A stretch of DNA of 64,000 bases, from the NCBI GenBank assembly GCA_027487835.1, contig JAIYCU010000024.1, forward strand, positions 36,396 to 100,395, given 5' to 3'. The stretch comes from Bacteroidota bacterium (GTDB taxonomy: Bacteria > Bacteroidota > Bacteroidia > UKL13-3). Within the stretch, counting starts at the first letter, position 1; each line of letters starts with the position of its first letter. The notes under the pieces are model-generated. The model was not told the DNA's origin. It ran no database searches and saw only the letters and a list, made by a program, of their open reading frames with translations. The position numbers and the translations under genes are program-made. Positions 10,102 to 19,426 of the stretch are shown piece by piece.

Positions 10102-10596
10102 ATGACAGATTACTTTCAATCATTTACTCCCAATTCACGTGTTTGGGTTTATGGAGCTGGCAGAAAGCTCAATAATACTGAATGTTTAGGTTTGCAAATT
10201 GCCCTTGATGAATTTACTCAGCATTGGACTGCCCATGAAATTTTATTAAAAGCGAAGGCTACAGTTTTAGAAGGACATTTTGTTGTAATAATGGTTGACG
10301 AAGCGGTGGCTCAAGTGAGTGGTTGCGGGATAGATAAGTCTGTAAAGTTGATGCAACAGCTGGGAGAAAAATTTGGTTTAGATTTTTTTAACCGTTTAAT
10401 GGTTTACTTTGAAACTGAAAGCGGGGTTTCGATGTTACCTCTTAATAAGGTCTCTATAGCTATTGCCGATGGTACGCTAAAGGAAGATACCCTCGTATAT
10501 AATCCTTTGGTTCAAACCAAAAATGACTTAACAAACAAATGGAAAATACAGCTTATAGATTCTTGGCTTGGAAATAAGTTACCTAAAGCTGTATAA
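10102..10596 (+). CDS. Conserved Bacteroidota protein of unknown function
   Basis: A 164-aa soluble protein without signal peptide or membrane segment. I recognise it as a family common in Bacteroidota that databases often label 'ABC transporter ATPase', but no Walker A, Walker B or ABC signature is present, so that name should not be trusted. The clearest conserved-looking parts are VYGAGRKLN (about 12-20), a histidine-rich FTQHWTAH (about 34-41) and SGCGIDKSVKL (about 69-79), which could hold a small active site. It ends 35 bases before ftsH and is probably co-transcribed with it. A copy of the dispersed palindrome GGTTCAAACC lies within the gene at 10509-10518. Confidence 0.7.
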   Translation: MTDYFQSFTPNSRVWVYGAGRKLNNTECLGLQIALDEFTQHWTAHEILLKAKATVLEGHFVVIMVDEAVAQVSGCGIDKSVKLMQQLGEKFGLDFFNRLMVYFETESGVSMLPLNKVSIAIADGTLKEDTLVYNPLVQTKNDLTNKWKIQLIDSWLGNKLPKAV

Positions 10597-10631
10597 TTAT
10601 AAAAAATATTAATACGTTAAAAGTATAGAAA

Positions 10632-12662
10632 ATGTCAGATAATAACTCAACGAATAAAGGTTCTGAAAACTCAGGGAATAAGAAGCCAAAATTGCCACCA
10701 ATTGTGCCAAAGTTTAATTTTTACTGGATATACGGCATCATCGCTGTGGTGTTTATTGCCTTGCAATTTGCACCTAAAGATGCCGCATTAAAAATAAGTA
10801 AGACCAAATTTTACACTGAAATGTTGCCTTCTCATGATGTAGAAAAATTGGTGATAGTTAATAAAGAGAGGGTGGAAATTTCTTTAAAGAAGGAAGCCCT
10901 TAAGAATGAAAAATATGCAGATTTAAAAACCAGAACAGGCATTTTTGCTACCGATGCTGGACCGCATTATTTCTTTGAAATTAGTGACGTGGCAAGTTTT
11001 GAGGTAGAACTTACTAAGCGTCAAGAGGGATTTCAGCCTGATGAACGTTTGATTGCAGAAACCCTTACACAACATAATTATTTTGGTGATATTATTGGTT
11101 GGTTATTACCTTTTGTATTGTTAATTGCCTTATGGATGTTTGTGATGCGACGCATGGGTGGAGGTCCTGGTGGTGGCGGACAGATTTTTAACATCGGAAA
11201 GAGCCGCGCACAATTATTTGACAAAGATTCTCATGTTAACATTACTTTTAAAGATGTTGCAGGATTAGATGAAGCAAAAGTAGAAGTAATGGAAATTGTA
11301 GATTTCCTTAAGAACCCTAAGAAATATACTACCCTCGGCGGTAAAATACCAAAAGGAGCTTTGTTAGTTGGCCCTCCAGGAACGGGTAAAACATTATTGG
11401 CAAAAGCAGTAGCTGGCGAGGCAGGTGTTCCTTTCTTCTCTTTATCTGGTTCAGATTTCGTAGAAATGTTTGTTGGAGTTGGTGCAAGTAGAGTGCGTGA
11501 TTTATTTAAGCAAGCCAAAGAAAAGGCGCCTTGTATTATTTTTATTGATGAAATTGATGCAGTAGGAAGGGCTAGGGGTAAAAACTTGGTTCAAGGCGGA
11601 AACGACGAAAGAGAAAATACCCTTAATCAATTATTAACAGAAATGGATGGCTTTGCCACAGATTTAGGGGTAATAATCTTGGCTGCTACCAATAGACCTG
11701 ATATTTTAGATTCTGCCTTGTTGCGTCCAGGTAGGTTTGATAGGCAAATCTCTATTGATAGACCAGATTTAAACGGTAGAGAAGAAATTTTCAAGGTGCA
11801 TTTAAAGCCTATCAAAACAGCTGAAGGAGTAGACCCAAGAAAATTATCAATGCAAACCGCTGGCTTCGCAGGTGCAGATATTGCAAATGTTTGTAATGAA
11901 GCAGCCCTTATTGCGGCTAGAAATAGCAAAACTGCGGTTGATATGAAAGATTTTCAAGATGCAATTGATAGAATTATTGGCGGCCTTGAAAAGAAAAATA
12001 AAATTATTTCAGCTGAGGAAAAAGAAATCATTGCCTACCATGAAAGTGGACATGCCATTTCAGGTTGGTTTTTAGAGGGTGTAGATCCTTTGGTTAAAGT
12101 GAGCATTGTGCCTAGAGGCGTTGCAGCTTTGGGTTATGCGCAGTATTTACCCAAAGACCAATATTTATATACTACAGAACAACTCGAAAACATGATGTGC
12201 ATGACATTAGGTGGTAGGGTTGCAGAGGATATTATATTTGGCAGAATAAGCACTGGCGCACAGAACGATTTAGAGCGTGTTACTAAAATGGCTTATGGAA
12301 TGGTTACCTTATATGGTATGAATTCAGTTATTGGAAATGTTAGTTTTAATGACTCTAGCCAAGAATATGGTTTCACTAAGCCTTACAGCGAGAAAACAGC
12401 AGAACTTATAGACATTGAAGTTAGAAACATCATCACTAATTGTTATGCTCGCACCAAAGAGCTATTGGTTGCTAAACGCGATAAGTTGGAGGAGCTTTCT
12501 CAAATTTTATTGAAGCGTGAGATTTTATTGCAACACGACTTGGAAGAAATACTTGGACCACGCCCATTTGATAAAATTGTGGAAGAAGTGAAAGCAGAAG
12601 TAGTTTCTTCTGTGTTGGTTGAGGATAAGTCGGCAGAAAGCGAACCAAATCCAATTCTTTAA
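10632..12662 (+). CDS. ftsH: ATP-dependent zinc metalloprotease FtsH
   Basis: Membrane-anchored hexameric AAA+ protease that extracts and degrades membrane and short-lived cytosolic proteins. The 676-aa chain shows, in order, a first membrane segment at about 29-47, a periplasmic domain, a second membrane segment at about 154-173, a Gly-rich linker, Walker A GPPGTGKT (247-254), Walker B IIFIDEID (302-309), the second region of homology around [19 protein letters not shown], and the zinc site HESGH (470-474). The N-terminal leader is Ser/Asn/Lys-rich, as in many Bacteroidota. All catalytic residues are intact. The gene follows the 164-aa gene by 35 bases; a strong inverted repeat begins 8 bases after its stop. 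Confidence 0.97.
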   Translation: MSDNNSTNKGSENSGNKKPKLPPIVPKFNFYWIYGIIAVVFIALQFAPKDAALKISKTKFYTEMLPSHDVEKLVIVNKERVEISLKKEALKNEKYADLKTRTGIFATDAGPHYFFEISDVASFEVELTKRQEGFQPDERLIAETLTQHNYFGDIIGWLLPFVLLIALWMFVMRRMGGGPGGGGQIFNIGKSRAQLFDKDSHVNITFKDVAGLDEAKVEVMEIVDFLKNPKKYTTLGGKIPKGALLVGPPGTGKTLLAKAVAGEAGVPFFSLSGSDFVEMFVGVGASRVRDLFKQAKEKAPCIIFIDEIDAVGRARGKNLVQGGNDERENTLNQLLTEMDGFATDLGVIILAATNRPDILDSALLRPGRFDRQISIDRPDLNGREEIFKVHLKPIKTAEGVDPRKLSMQTAGFAGADIANVCNEAALIAARNSKTAVDMKDFQDAIDRIIGGLEKKNKIISAEEKEIIAYHESGHAISGWFLEGVDPLVKVSIVPRGVAALGYAQYLPKDQYLYTTEQLENMMCMTLGGRVAEDIIFGRISTGAQNDLERVTKMAYGMVTLYGMNSVIGNVSFNDSSQEYGFTKPYSEKTAELIDIEVRNIITNCYARTKELLVAKRDKLEELSQILLKREILLQHDLEEILGPRPFDKIVEEVKAEVVSSVLVEDKSAESEPNPIL

Positions 12663-12670
12663 AAGATTGA

Positions 12671-12743
12671 CCATTTAAACAAATTTGGTAATTTGTTATA
12701 TTTATGCTTATTTAGTATACCAATACTAAATTTGTTTAAATGG
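12671..12743. promoter_or_regulatory. Nested palindromes spanning the start of the zinc-ribbon gene
   Basis: A perfect 16-bp inverted repeat, CCATTTAAACAAATTT at 12671-12686 and its complement at 12728-12743, encloses a second perfect 8-bp inverted repeat (TTTAGTAT at 12711-12718, ATACTAAA at 12723-12730). The right outer arm contains the ATG of the downstream gene (12740-12742). A TTG (12667-12669) sits 19 bases before TAATTTG (12689-12695), close to the Bacteroidota promoter form TTG-N19-TAnnTTTG, so the left arm may overlap a promoter. An autoregulatory operator is my preferred reading; a terminator for ftsH or a translation-blocking hairpin are alternatives. Confidence 0.6.
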
Positions 12744-13162
12744 ATTCAGAAATTAAATGTCCGAAGTGTGAATCACACGAGGTAATTAAGAGTGGAATTT
12801 TGAAAAATAGGCAGCGATTTAAATGTAAAGGCTGTAACTATTTTTTTACTGTAAGCAAATTAGGGAAGCGCATTGATAACTATTATGTTACCAAGGCGCT
12901 TCAGTTGTATATAGAGGGTTTGAGCTTTAGAGAAATTGAGCGATTACTTGGCATAAGCCATGTAAGTGTTATGAATTGGGTAAAGCAATACGGTTTGAAC
13001 CGACCTGAAAAAAGTCAGTATCACCCTACCTATAAAATTTTGAATCATACTGAGCTAGTAGCCTACATGCAAAACAAAGAAAATTTGAAAGGGGCGGGCT
13101 CTGTAATTACCGAGTTAGGTGATAAATTTATGATGATTAAATGGGAAAGATTCCGCAACTAG
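12740..13162 (+). CDS. IS1 InsA-like zinc-ribbon/HTH DNA-binding protein
   Basis: A 140-aa protein combining a four-cysteine zinc ribbon (C7, C10, C29, C32) with a helix-turn-helix at about 60-84 (LSFREIERLLGISHVSVMNW). This pair matches the N-terminal DNA-binding part (InsA) of IS1/IS1595-type transposases. The C-terminal 50 residues show no DDE catalytic domain and end with their own stop; I saw no transposase remnant downstream and no target duplication. The likely reading is a domesticated transposase-derived regulator rather than a broken insertion sequence. Its start codon lies inside a perfect inverted repeat, which suggests that it controls its own expression. A palindrome copy (GGTTTGAACC) lies at 12992-13001. 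Confidence 0.75.
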   Translation: MDSEIKCPKCESHEVIKSGILKNRQRFKCKGCNYFFTVSKLGKRIDNYYVTKALQLYIEGLSFREIERLLGISHVSVMNWVKQYGLNRPEKSQYHPTYKILNHTELVAYMQNKENLKGAGSVITELGDKFMMIKWERFRN

Positions 13163-13271
13163 AGAGAGTTAGAAAGGCATAAGTATTTCAAATTAACAAA
13201 TAGCTACCCATCAGTATAGTTATTTAGTTTTCCTTCTTCATCTTCGATTGACTAAACAACAACAATTAAAG

Positions 13272-14693
13272 ATGAAGAAAATTTACTCATTTAGGTTGCT
13301 GCTTGCTGTATTATTCAGTAGCTTCACATTGCAACTCATGGCTCAAGGCTCGGAGAGTTATGGCACAGGTATTAAGATACCCTTAGATACAAGCGGTCAA
13401 AAATTTATTAGGTTTATCAATTGGCATCAGTTCTGGATGCGTTCAGCTCAGTACAATCCTGGTTCTACCATAAATGGTGAAGCGCAAGAGGGTGGAATAG
13501 ACTTTGCCATTCGTCGTTCACGTTTTTTATTTTATACCCAGATGAACTCAAGGTTCATGATTTTAACCCACATTGGTATAAATAATCAAACCTTAGTAGG
13601 GGGTGGTGGTTTAGGCCAAGCTGCTAATATTGGCAATACGAGTCCGGATGGTAAAAAGCCACAAATATTTATCCATGAGGCTACCGCAGAATTTCATGTA
13701 CTTAAGAAAAAACTAACCTTAGGGGGAGGCTTGCATTATTGGAATGGGGTTTCTAGAATGGCAAATGCCTCCACCCTTAATTTTATGACCCTTGATGCAC
13801 CCATTTTTAATTGGGCTAATATTGATGCAAGTGACCAATTTGCCCGAATGATGGGTTGGTACGCAAAAGGTAAGTTGGGTAAATTTGATTATCGTTTAGC
13901 CTTTAATGTACCTTTTGCAATACCTGCTTCAAATGCTTTGGCACGCTTAGATACCACTGCTGCTAAGAATAATATCGTAAATGCTTCTTATCGCGGAATT
14001 GGTGGTGCAAAACCTGCTTATCAAGGTTATTTTATGTATCAATTTTGGGATCAAGAAAGTAACTTATTGCCATATACAGTAGGATCTTATGTAGGAACCA
14101 AAAAGGTTTTTAATATTGGGGCAGGTTTCTTTCACAATGCAGATGCCATGTGGGCTGCTAAAAGCAATGGAACCCGCTGGGATACGGTAAGACAGAATTG
14201 TTTTATATGGGCCGTTGATGCATTTTTAGATAAGCCACTCAACAAAACTAAAGGTACCGCTATCACTGCTTATCTTTCCTATAACAAGCATTATATGGGT
14301 GATAATTATGTAAGGAATATTGGTATTTCTAATCCTGCAAATGGACTAGCTAAAACAGGCACTACTTTTAGTGGTGCAGGTAATGCATTTCCAACTGTGG
14401 GTACGGGTGATATTTTTTATGCGCAGGCTGGTTATGTTTTTCCTAAAACTAAGATTGGAAAGTTTCAATTGATGGGAGATGTTACCTATGCAAATTATGA
14501 GCGTGTAACTAATGCCGTGGTTATTCCTGATGTAGGTTTAAATTATTATTTGGAGGGACATAATGCTAAGCTTACCCTTAACTATCGTTCACGCCCAGTG
14601 GTAGATTATGTTGATCCTACCAAAACCTTTGGCGACCTTGAAACTACAGAGCGCAAAGGCGAAGTTGTATTGCAACTTCAGATTTATTTATAA
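13272..14693 (+). CDS. Outer-membrane porin-like beta-barrel
   Basis: About 473 aa. I start it at ATG 13272 because this places a signal peptide (KKIYSFRLLLAVLFSSFTLQ, cut after LMAQ) at the N-terminus; a TTG eight codons upstream would only add a polar leader. The mature chain is aromatic- and glycine-rich with alternating strands (FIRFINWHQFWMRS near the start, VVLQLQIYL as a final barrel strand), consistent with a phosphate-selective-porin-like barrel, though I cannot assign the family firmly. It is followed after 24 bases by an MHS symporter and a small membrane protein on the same strand, so the three probably form an uptake unit in which the porin passes a small metabolite across the outer membrane. 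Confidence 0.7.
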   Translation: MKKIYSFRLLLAVLFSSFTLQLMAQGSESYGTGIKIPLDTSGQKFIRFINWHQFWMRSAQYNPGSTINGEAQEGGIDFAIRRSRFLFYTQMNSRFMILTHIGINNQTLVGGGGLGQAANIGNTSPDGKKPQIFIHEATAEFHVLKKKLTLGGGLHYWNGVSRMANASTLNFMTLDAPIFNWANIDASDQFARMMGWYAKGKLGKFDYRLAFNVPFAIPASNALARLDTTAAKNNIVNASYRGIGGAKPAYQGYFMYQFWDQESNLLPYTVGSYVGTKKVFNIGAGFFHNADAMWAAKSNGTRWDTVRQNCFIWAVDAFLDKPLNKTKGTAITAYLSYNKHYMGDNYVRNIGISNPANGLAKTGTTFSGAGNAFPTVGTGDIFYAQAGYVFPKTKIGKFQLMGDVTYANYERVTNAVVIPDVGLNYYLEGHNAKLTLNYRSRPVVDYVDPTKTFGDLETTERKGEVVLQLQIYL

Positions 14694-14717
14694 TTATTAA
14701 TTGCAAAAAATATACGT

Positions 14718-16406
14718 ATGTCTATGGAAATTGAAAAGCCATCAACTATCTGGAAGGTGATTGGGGCCTCGAGTGTGGGAACACTCATTGAATGGTACGA
14801 CTTCTACATTTTTGGAAGTTTGGCTACTATCTTATCTAAACAGTTTTTCCCAGAAGATCAAGGAACTGCTGCACTCTTATCTACTTTAGCCATTTTTGCC
14901 GCAGGCTTTATTGTTCGTCCTTTTGGCGCATTGGTATTTGGTAGGTTAGGAGATTTACTCGGAAGAAAATTTACTTTCTTGTTAACCTTGGTGTTAATGG
15001 GAGGTTCTACCTTTGCGATTGGTTTGGTACCGGGTTATAAAACCATTGGTATTGCTGCTCCTTTATTAATTTTATTTCTTCGCTTGGTTCAAGGCTTAGC
15101 CTTAGGCGGCGAGTATGGCGGTGCAGCTACTTATGTTGCAGAACATGCTCCTGTAAAACGACGTGGATACTTTACCAGTTGGATTCAAACTACTGCAACC
15201 CTCGGCCTTTTTTTATCTTTGGGCGTGATTCTTTTGACCAGAAATACCTTAGGTGTTGACACTTTTAGCGATTGGGGATGGCGTGTTCCTTTTTGGGTTT
15301 CTATTTTATTGGTAGTGGTTTCAATTTATATCCGACTCAAAATGCAGGAATCTCCTTTGTTTGCTAAAATAAAGAAGGAAGGTAAAGTTTCTAAGAATCC
15401 GTTGAAAGAGAGCTTTGGAAATAAAACCAATTTAAAGATGGTATTACTTGCACTTTTTGGCGCAGTAATGGGTCAAGGTGTTATTTGGTATACTGGGCAG
15501 TTTTATGCCCAATCGTTCATTGAGAATACTTGTAAAATCGACTTTGAGCAGTCGCGTACCATTTTGCTTTGGGCAATTGTTTTAGCAACGCCTTTTTTTA
15601 TTCTTTTTGGTTGGCTAAGTGATATCATTGGAAGGAAATGGATTATGATGGTAGGGATGCTCTTAGGTATCTTAACCTACAGACCTATTTACCAAACCTT
15701 TTTAGATGATACCAGTGCGGCGAATAAGAGAAGTACTTTTGTTGCCGAAAACTCCGGACTTAAAGATTCTTGGGTAATTCTTGATGCAAAAAATAAACAT
15801 CAAATAATGGTAGTTTCAAAAATTGATACTGTTTTTAGTGATGGCTCTTTGTTTAAGTTTACTACCACTGATACGTTACAATTTGCGCAAGAAGTTACAA
15901 GTGCTGGTATTATTAGCTATGCAAGTGTTGCTGATAGTACCATAATTAAAAGTATAAAGGTTAAAGGTGCAGAGAGCGATGCCGTGTTTATGGGCGAGCT
16001 CAGTTATGCTTCTGTTAAACCAGCAGTGATAGTTGAAAAAACAATGGGAAGTAGCATTTTCTGGAAAATGATTGCTCTTATTTTTATTCAAATTGTATAT
16101 GTAACGATGGTTTACGGACCTATTGCTGCGTTTCTAGTTGAGTTATTCCCAACCCGCATTCGTTATACTTCTATGTCTTTACCTTATCATATTGGTAATG
16201 GCGTTTTTGGCGGTTTGGTGCCTTTCTTAAGTACCCTAATTATTGAATACACTAAAACGCCTGAAAATCCAATGGGTTCACCTTTGGCGGGTTTGTGGTA
16301 TCCAATGGGTGTAGCTGCAGTATGCTTATTAATTGGTGTACTGTATTTATCCAATAAAATTGATGAAGATGTATCGGATGATGAAAATGATTTTATTCAC
16401 GCTTAA
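14718..16406 (+). CDS. MHS-family MFS metabolite:proton symporter
   Basis: A 562-aa major facilitator of the metabolite:H+ symporter type (ProP, KgtP, ShiA relatives), acting in the inner membrane. The N-terminal signature GTLIEWYDFYIFGSLA (about 17-32) is diagnostic, and the loop 2-3 motif GRLGDLLGRK and its repeat FGWLSDIIGRKW are present. It is longer than the usual 420-450 aa because about 115 non-membrane residues (about 327-442) are inserted between the eighth and ninth membrane helices. Substrate is not predictable; dicarboxylates, betaines and aromatic acids are all used by relatives. It lies between a porin-like gene and a two-helix membrane protein on the same strand. Confidence 0.88.
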   Translation: MSMEIEKPSTIWKVIGASSVGTLIEWYDFYIFGSLATILSKQFFPEDQGTAALLSTLAIFAAGFIVRPFGALVFGRLGDLLGRKFTFLLTLVLMGGSTFAIGLVPGYKTIGIAAPLLILFLRLVQGLALGGEYGGAATYVAEHAPVKRRGYFTSWIQTTATLGLFLSLGVILLTRNTLGVDTFSDWGWRVPFWVSILLVVVSIYIRLKMQESPLFAKIKKEGKVSKNPLKESFGNKTNLKMVLLALFGAVMGQGVIWYTGQFYAQSFIENTCKIDFEQSRTILLWAIVLATPFFILFGWLSDIIGRKWIMMVGMLLGILTYRPIYQTFLDDTSAANKRSTFVAENSGLKDSWVILDAKNKHQIMVVSKIDTVFSDGSLFKFTTTDTLQFAQEVTSAGIISYASVADSTIIKSIKVKGAESDAVFMGELSYASVKPAVIVEKTMGSSIFWKMIALIFIQIVYVTMVYGPIAAFLVELFPTRIRYTSMSLPYHIGNGVFGGLVPFLSTLIIEYTKTPENPMGSPLAGLWYPMGVAAVCLLIGVLYLSNKIDEDVSDDENDFIHA

Positions 16407-16417
16407 TAATAATTAAA

Positions 16418-16690
16418 ATGAATCAAATAAGAAGAATTTTGGGTTTGGCATGGATGGTATTAGGTCCAGCCGCTATATTTTTTATGATTACCCAGGCTTT
16501 GCAAAAAGTAGGTCTTGCCAACACAAAGATTACTGCTGCTGTTAATGAAGTCGCCAAGCTTTCCGCAGAGGCTGCCAAGCTCAACGTGCAAATGCAATGG
16601 GGCATAATTATCCTCATCTTTGTGCCAATAGCCATAGGCTTAGTAATTTTTGGTTACTATAGTTTAAAGGGAGAATACGATAGGGATTAA
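16418..16690 (+). CDS. Small two-helix membrane protein
   Basis: A 90-aa protein with two predicted membrane helices, at about 8-27 (LAWMVLGPAAIFFMITQALQ) and about 61-80, joined by an Ala/Lys-rich amphipathic segment. It starts 11 bases after the MHS symporter and ends just before a strong terminator, so it is the last gene of that unit. Small proteins of this form often follow MHS transporters in Bacteroidota, which suggests an accessory subunit or stabiliser for the transporter; this is inferred from neighbourhood only. I do not assign a family name. Confidence 0.7.
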   Translation: MNQIRRILGLAWMVLGPAAIFFMITQALQKVGLANTKITAAVNEVAKLSAEAAKLNVQMQWGIIILIFVPIAIGLVIFGYYSLKGEYDRD

Positions 16691-16691
16691 C

Positions 16692-16724
16692 AAAAAAAAG
16701 GGGCGAATATTTCGCCCCTTTTTT
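16692..16724. terminator. Bidirectional intrinsic terminator
   Basis: GGGGCGAA (16700-16707), a TAT loop and TTCGCCCC (16711-16718) make a perfect 8-bp GC-rich stem, preceded by eight A and followed by six T. It works on paper for both the plus-strand transporter unit ending at 16690 and the minus-strand menD-menB unit ending at 16727. Confidence 0.9.
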
Positions 16725-16726
16725 GT

Positions 16727-17551
16727 TTATGGAAATTTAGGAAATTTTTTAAAGTCGGGTTTACGTTTTTCAAGGAAAGAGTTCTTCCCTTCTTTCGCTT
16801 CATCGCTTAGATAATATAACAGGGTTGCATTACCTGCCAATTCCTGGATACCTGCTTGTCCGTCTAATTCTGCATTGAAAGCACTTTTTAACATGCGTAA
16901 AGCAATCGGACTCTTATCCATCATTTTTCTGCACCATTCAATGGTGGTGTCTTCTAAAACGTCTAAGGGCACAACCTTATTCACTAGGCCCATATCAAGA
17001 GCTTCTTGCGCATTATATTGGTCACATAAAAACCAAATCTCTCTTGCTTTTTTCTGTCCAACAACCCTAGCTAAATAAGAGGCACCAAAGCCACCATCAA
17101 AGCTGCCAACTTTTGGGCCGGTTTGACCAAACTTAGCGTTTTCTGCAGCAATACTTAAATCACAAATAACATGTAATACATGGCCGCCGCCAATTGCCCA
17201 ACCGGCTACCATGGCTACCACTGGCTTAGGTATTCTTCTAATTTGCATTTGAAAATCAAGCACATTTAATCTAGGAACGCCATCATCTCCCACATAGCCT
17301 CCATGGCCGCGTACACTTTGATCACCGCCACTGCAAAAGGCTTCTCCGCCTTCACCTGTTAATATTATACAATATACGTTTTCGTCTTGTCTGGCCAATT
17401 CCATTGCTTCACTCATTTCCTTTACGGTTAAGGGTGTAAATGCATTGTGAACCTGCGGACGATTGATACTGATTTTTGCAATACCATCATAAAATTGGAA
17501 CAAAATTTCTTTGTATTCCTTAATGGTTTGCCAAGGATATTTAGATTGCAT
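16727..17551 (-). CDS. menB: 1,4-dihydroxy-2-naphthoyl-CoA synthase MenB
   Basis: MenB closes the second ring of menaquinone from o-succinylbenzoyl-CoA (crotonase fold, cytoplasm). The 274-aa chain has the crotonase hallmarks: [10 protein letters not shown] (about 92-101), the oxyanion-hole region [12 protein letters not shown] (about 120-131) and [16 protein letters not shown] (about 146-161). The glycine in QTGPKV is the residue typical of bicarbonate-dependent MenB enzymes, as opposed to aspartate in the other class. It lies 34 bases downstream of menD on the same strand, so the two are probably one operon, ending in the bidirectional terminator. Confidence 0.95.
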   Translation of the reverse strand: MQSKYPWQTIKEYKEILFQFYDGIAKISINRPQVHNAFTPLTVKEMSEAMELARQDENVYCIILTGEGGEAFCSGGDQSVRGHGGYVGDDGVPRLNVLDFQMQIRRIPKPVVAMVAGWAIGGGHVLHVICDLSIAAENAKFGQTGPKVGSFDGGFGASYLARVVGQKKAREIWFLCDQYNAQEALDMGLVNKVVPLDVLEDTTIEWCRKMMDKSPIALRMLKSAFNAELDGQAGIQELAGNATLLYYLSDEAKEGKNSFLEKRKPDFKKFPKFP

Positions 17552-17585
17552 ATGTTAAATATATTACTGTTTAAACAAAAGGAAA

Positions 17586-19280
17586 TTAATCTAGTTTCAA
17601 TTTTAAAAATGTTAGAATGGCTTCTTGTGAAGCAGGTGCTGTAAAATCCAATTCAATGACGGTCAAGCTTTGTTGGGTTTCGGTTTGAACCAAACATTGT
17701 TGCAGTTGAATTGGGTTTGCTGCCAATTGGTGTTTTACTTGATAAGAAAGACAGATTTGAGCAAGGTCGCGTTTAATAGGCGTTGTGAAATATGAAAGCT
17801 CATTTGGATGATTTTTTGGGCCTTCAATCCAATTAAAAATATTGCCTCCTTGGTTATTGAGCACAAGGATGCTTAAGTTACTTGGGAGATTTTGCAGCCA
17901 AAGGGCATGTTCATCATAAATAAATGATAAATCACCAAGGAGTAAGTAAACTTTTTGTGAAGGCCTAGCCTTGGCAGTTCCAATAGCAGTGCTTAGGCTT
18001 CCTTCAATTCCACTTGTTCCTCTATTGCAATATATTTCCAAGTCATTTCTCCCATTTACATTCCAGCTTACCCAGCGCACAGCAGAGCTGTTGCCAACTT
18101 GTAAAATACTATTGGCAGGTAAGAGGTCTATAATTTGCTTTACGCAGGTGGGTTCACACCATATTTCTTGTTTGTGAAAAGAGGATACCTTAGATTCTAA
18201 TTGCTGCTGAAAATTTTTCCAAACATTGAAATAGGCTTTCCCTTCTTGGTTATCATTTTCTTTTTGTTTGGCCAATGCGTTGATATACGGTATTTCTTGG
18301 GCGCATAAGTGGTGCGTCATATTGCCCCAAGTATCAATGGGATTTTCTGAAGCTTGCAACCTAAAATGGTAGGAAGGTGTAATTGATTTTAGCCATGTTT
18401 TTAACGACTTTGAAATCATAGGTCCACCGAAAGAAAGGATTAAATCTGGCTTTAATAATTCTAACTGCTCGTCTGAAAGTGATTTAAGTAAAAAGTCGAA
18501 GTTTGAAATGCATTTTACTTGGTGTTGGTTTGCACAAATATCTGCTAATATTACTACGCTTTGTTGTTCACATATGGTTTGTAAGGCATCCGATAAAGCT
18601 TGAGATTTTGGCCATTGCCCCACAATTATTAATTTCTTTTTACTTTGCTTCCAAGCCTCCATAAATCCTTCGAAGAAGGGGAGTTGAATGGCGCCTCTTT
18701 TTAATAAATTGGCGGTGCCATTTGGCTTGTTTGCTTGGTAGTGTTCGAAATCATAATTATAAAGAGGCTCTCTTAAGGGCACATTTATATGAACAGGCCC
18801 ATAGCCTTTCTCAGACAAACTAGTTTCTAGTGCATTGCTTACAATTCTTTCTGTTAAATTGAAGTCGATATTATCTTCTTCAAAGCAAAGTAATTCATGA
18901 CTGCCTAATACGTGTTTACCAAAAATGCCTTTCTGCATAATCATTTGGCCATCTTGTTGGTTTAACAATTCTGGTGGCCTATCTGCCGAAAGCACCAAGA
19001 GCGGTATTTTTTGGTAATAGGCTTCTGCAATGGCTGGAAAAAAGTTAACAGTTGCCGTTCCAGAGGTGCAAATAAGTGCAACCGGTTTTTGCTGCTGTTG
19101 GGCCATGCCAAGCGCTATAAATCCTGCGCTTCTTTCATCTATGACGCTGTGACAAGTGAAGGCTTGATTATGGGTGAAGGCATATACCAAGGGGGCCGAC
19201 CTACTGCCTGGACAAATGATGGCATCGGTAACACCATACTGGGCACAAACCTCTGCTATTGTAAAAACATGTTGTTGCAA
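17586..19280 (-). CDS. menD: SEPHCHC synthase MenD
   Basis: MenD is a thiamine-diphosphate enzyme that joins 2-oxoglutarate to isochorismate early in menaquinone synthesis. At 564 aa it has normal length. The conserved N-terminus (CPGSRSAPLVYAF, about 19-31), the ERSAGFIALGMAQ segment with the ThDP-activating glutamate region, and the C-terminal cofactor site GDLSFIYDEHALW ... NNQGGNIFNW are present. Start is a TTG at 19280: an in-frame stop lies three codons upstream and the next Met is near residue 53, past conserved sequence. It precedes menB by 34 bases. A dispersed palindrome copy sits near its 3' end (17682-17691). Confidence 0.95.
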   Translation of the reverse strand: MQQHVFTIAEVCAQYGVTDAIICPGSRSAPLVYAFTHNQAFTCHSVIDERSAGFIALGMAQQQQKPVALICTSGTATVNFFPAIAEAYYQKIPLLVLSADRPPELLNQQDGQMIMQKGIFGKHVLGSHELLCFEEDNIDFNLTERIVSNALETSLSEKGYGPVHINVPLREPLYNYDFEHYQANKPNGTANLLKRGAIQLPFFEGFMEAWKQSKKKLIIVGQWPKSQALSDALQTICEQQSVVILADICANQHQVKCISNFDFLLKSLSDEQLELLKPDLILSFGGPMISKSLKTWLKSITPSYHFRLQASENPIDTWGNMTHHLCAQEIPYINALAKQKENDNQEGKAYFNVWKNFQQQLESKVSSFHKQEIWCEPTCVKQIIDLLPANSILQVGNSSAVRWVSWNVNGRNDLEIYCNRGTSGIEGSLSTAIGTAKARPSQKVYLLLGDLSFIYDEHALWLQNLPSNLSILVLNNQGGNIFNWIEGPKNHPNELSYFTTPIKRDLAQICLSYQVKHQLAANPIQLQQCLVQTETQQSLTVIELDFTAPASQEAILTFLKLKLD

Positions 19281-19370
19281 TTTTGGCTACTTTATGGCTT
19301 CAATATTACTAAAAAACTAGCCAAACTAGGTAGCCAAATCCTTATCAATCCTAAACTTTAGGATATTTTT

Positions 19371-19426
19371 GGTTCAAACCGAAAAATAATAGACCTATAC
19401 CTGCTTTAAAATTGTAGGTTCAACCC
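19371..19426. repeat. Two copies of the dispersed GGKTYRAMCC palindrome
   Basis: GGTTCAAACC at 19371-19380, in the menD / DUF5686 gap, flanked by T5 and GA5, and GGTTCAACCC at 19417-19426, just inside the 3' end of the DUF5686 gene. They belong to the motif family described in the findings; the first copy carries the identical 14-mer GGTTCAAACCGAAA found at four other sites. Confidence 0.7.

Noticed and set aside
10102..10596. ABC transporter ATPase
   Set aside because: Common database label for this family, but no Walker or ABC signature motifs can be seen in the 164 residues.
12740..13162. Insertion sequence of the IS1 family
   Set aside because: Only the DNA-binding part is present. There is no InsB/DDE frame and no second terminal inverted repeat beyond the gene; the inverted repeat lies wholly around the start codon.
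19371..19380. GGTTCAAACC / GGTTCGAACC copies as tRNA T-arms
   Set aside because: They resemble the T-loop sequence, but no copy has the 5-bp T stem, acceptor stem or anticodon arm around it, and many lie inside protein genes.
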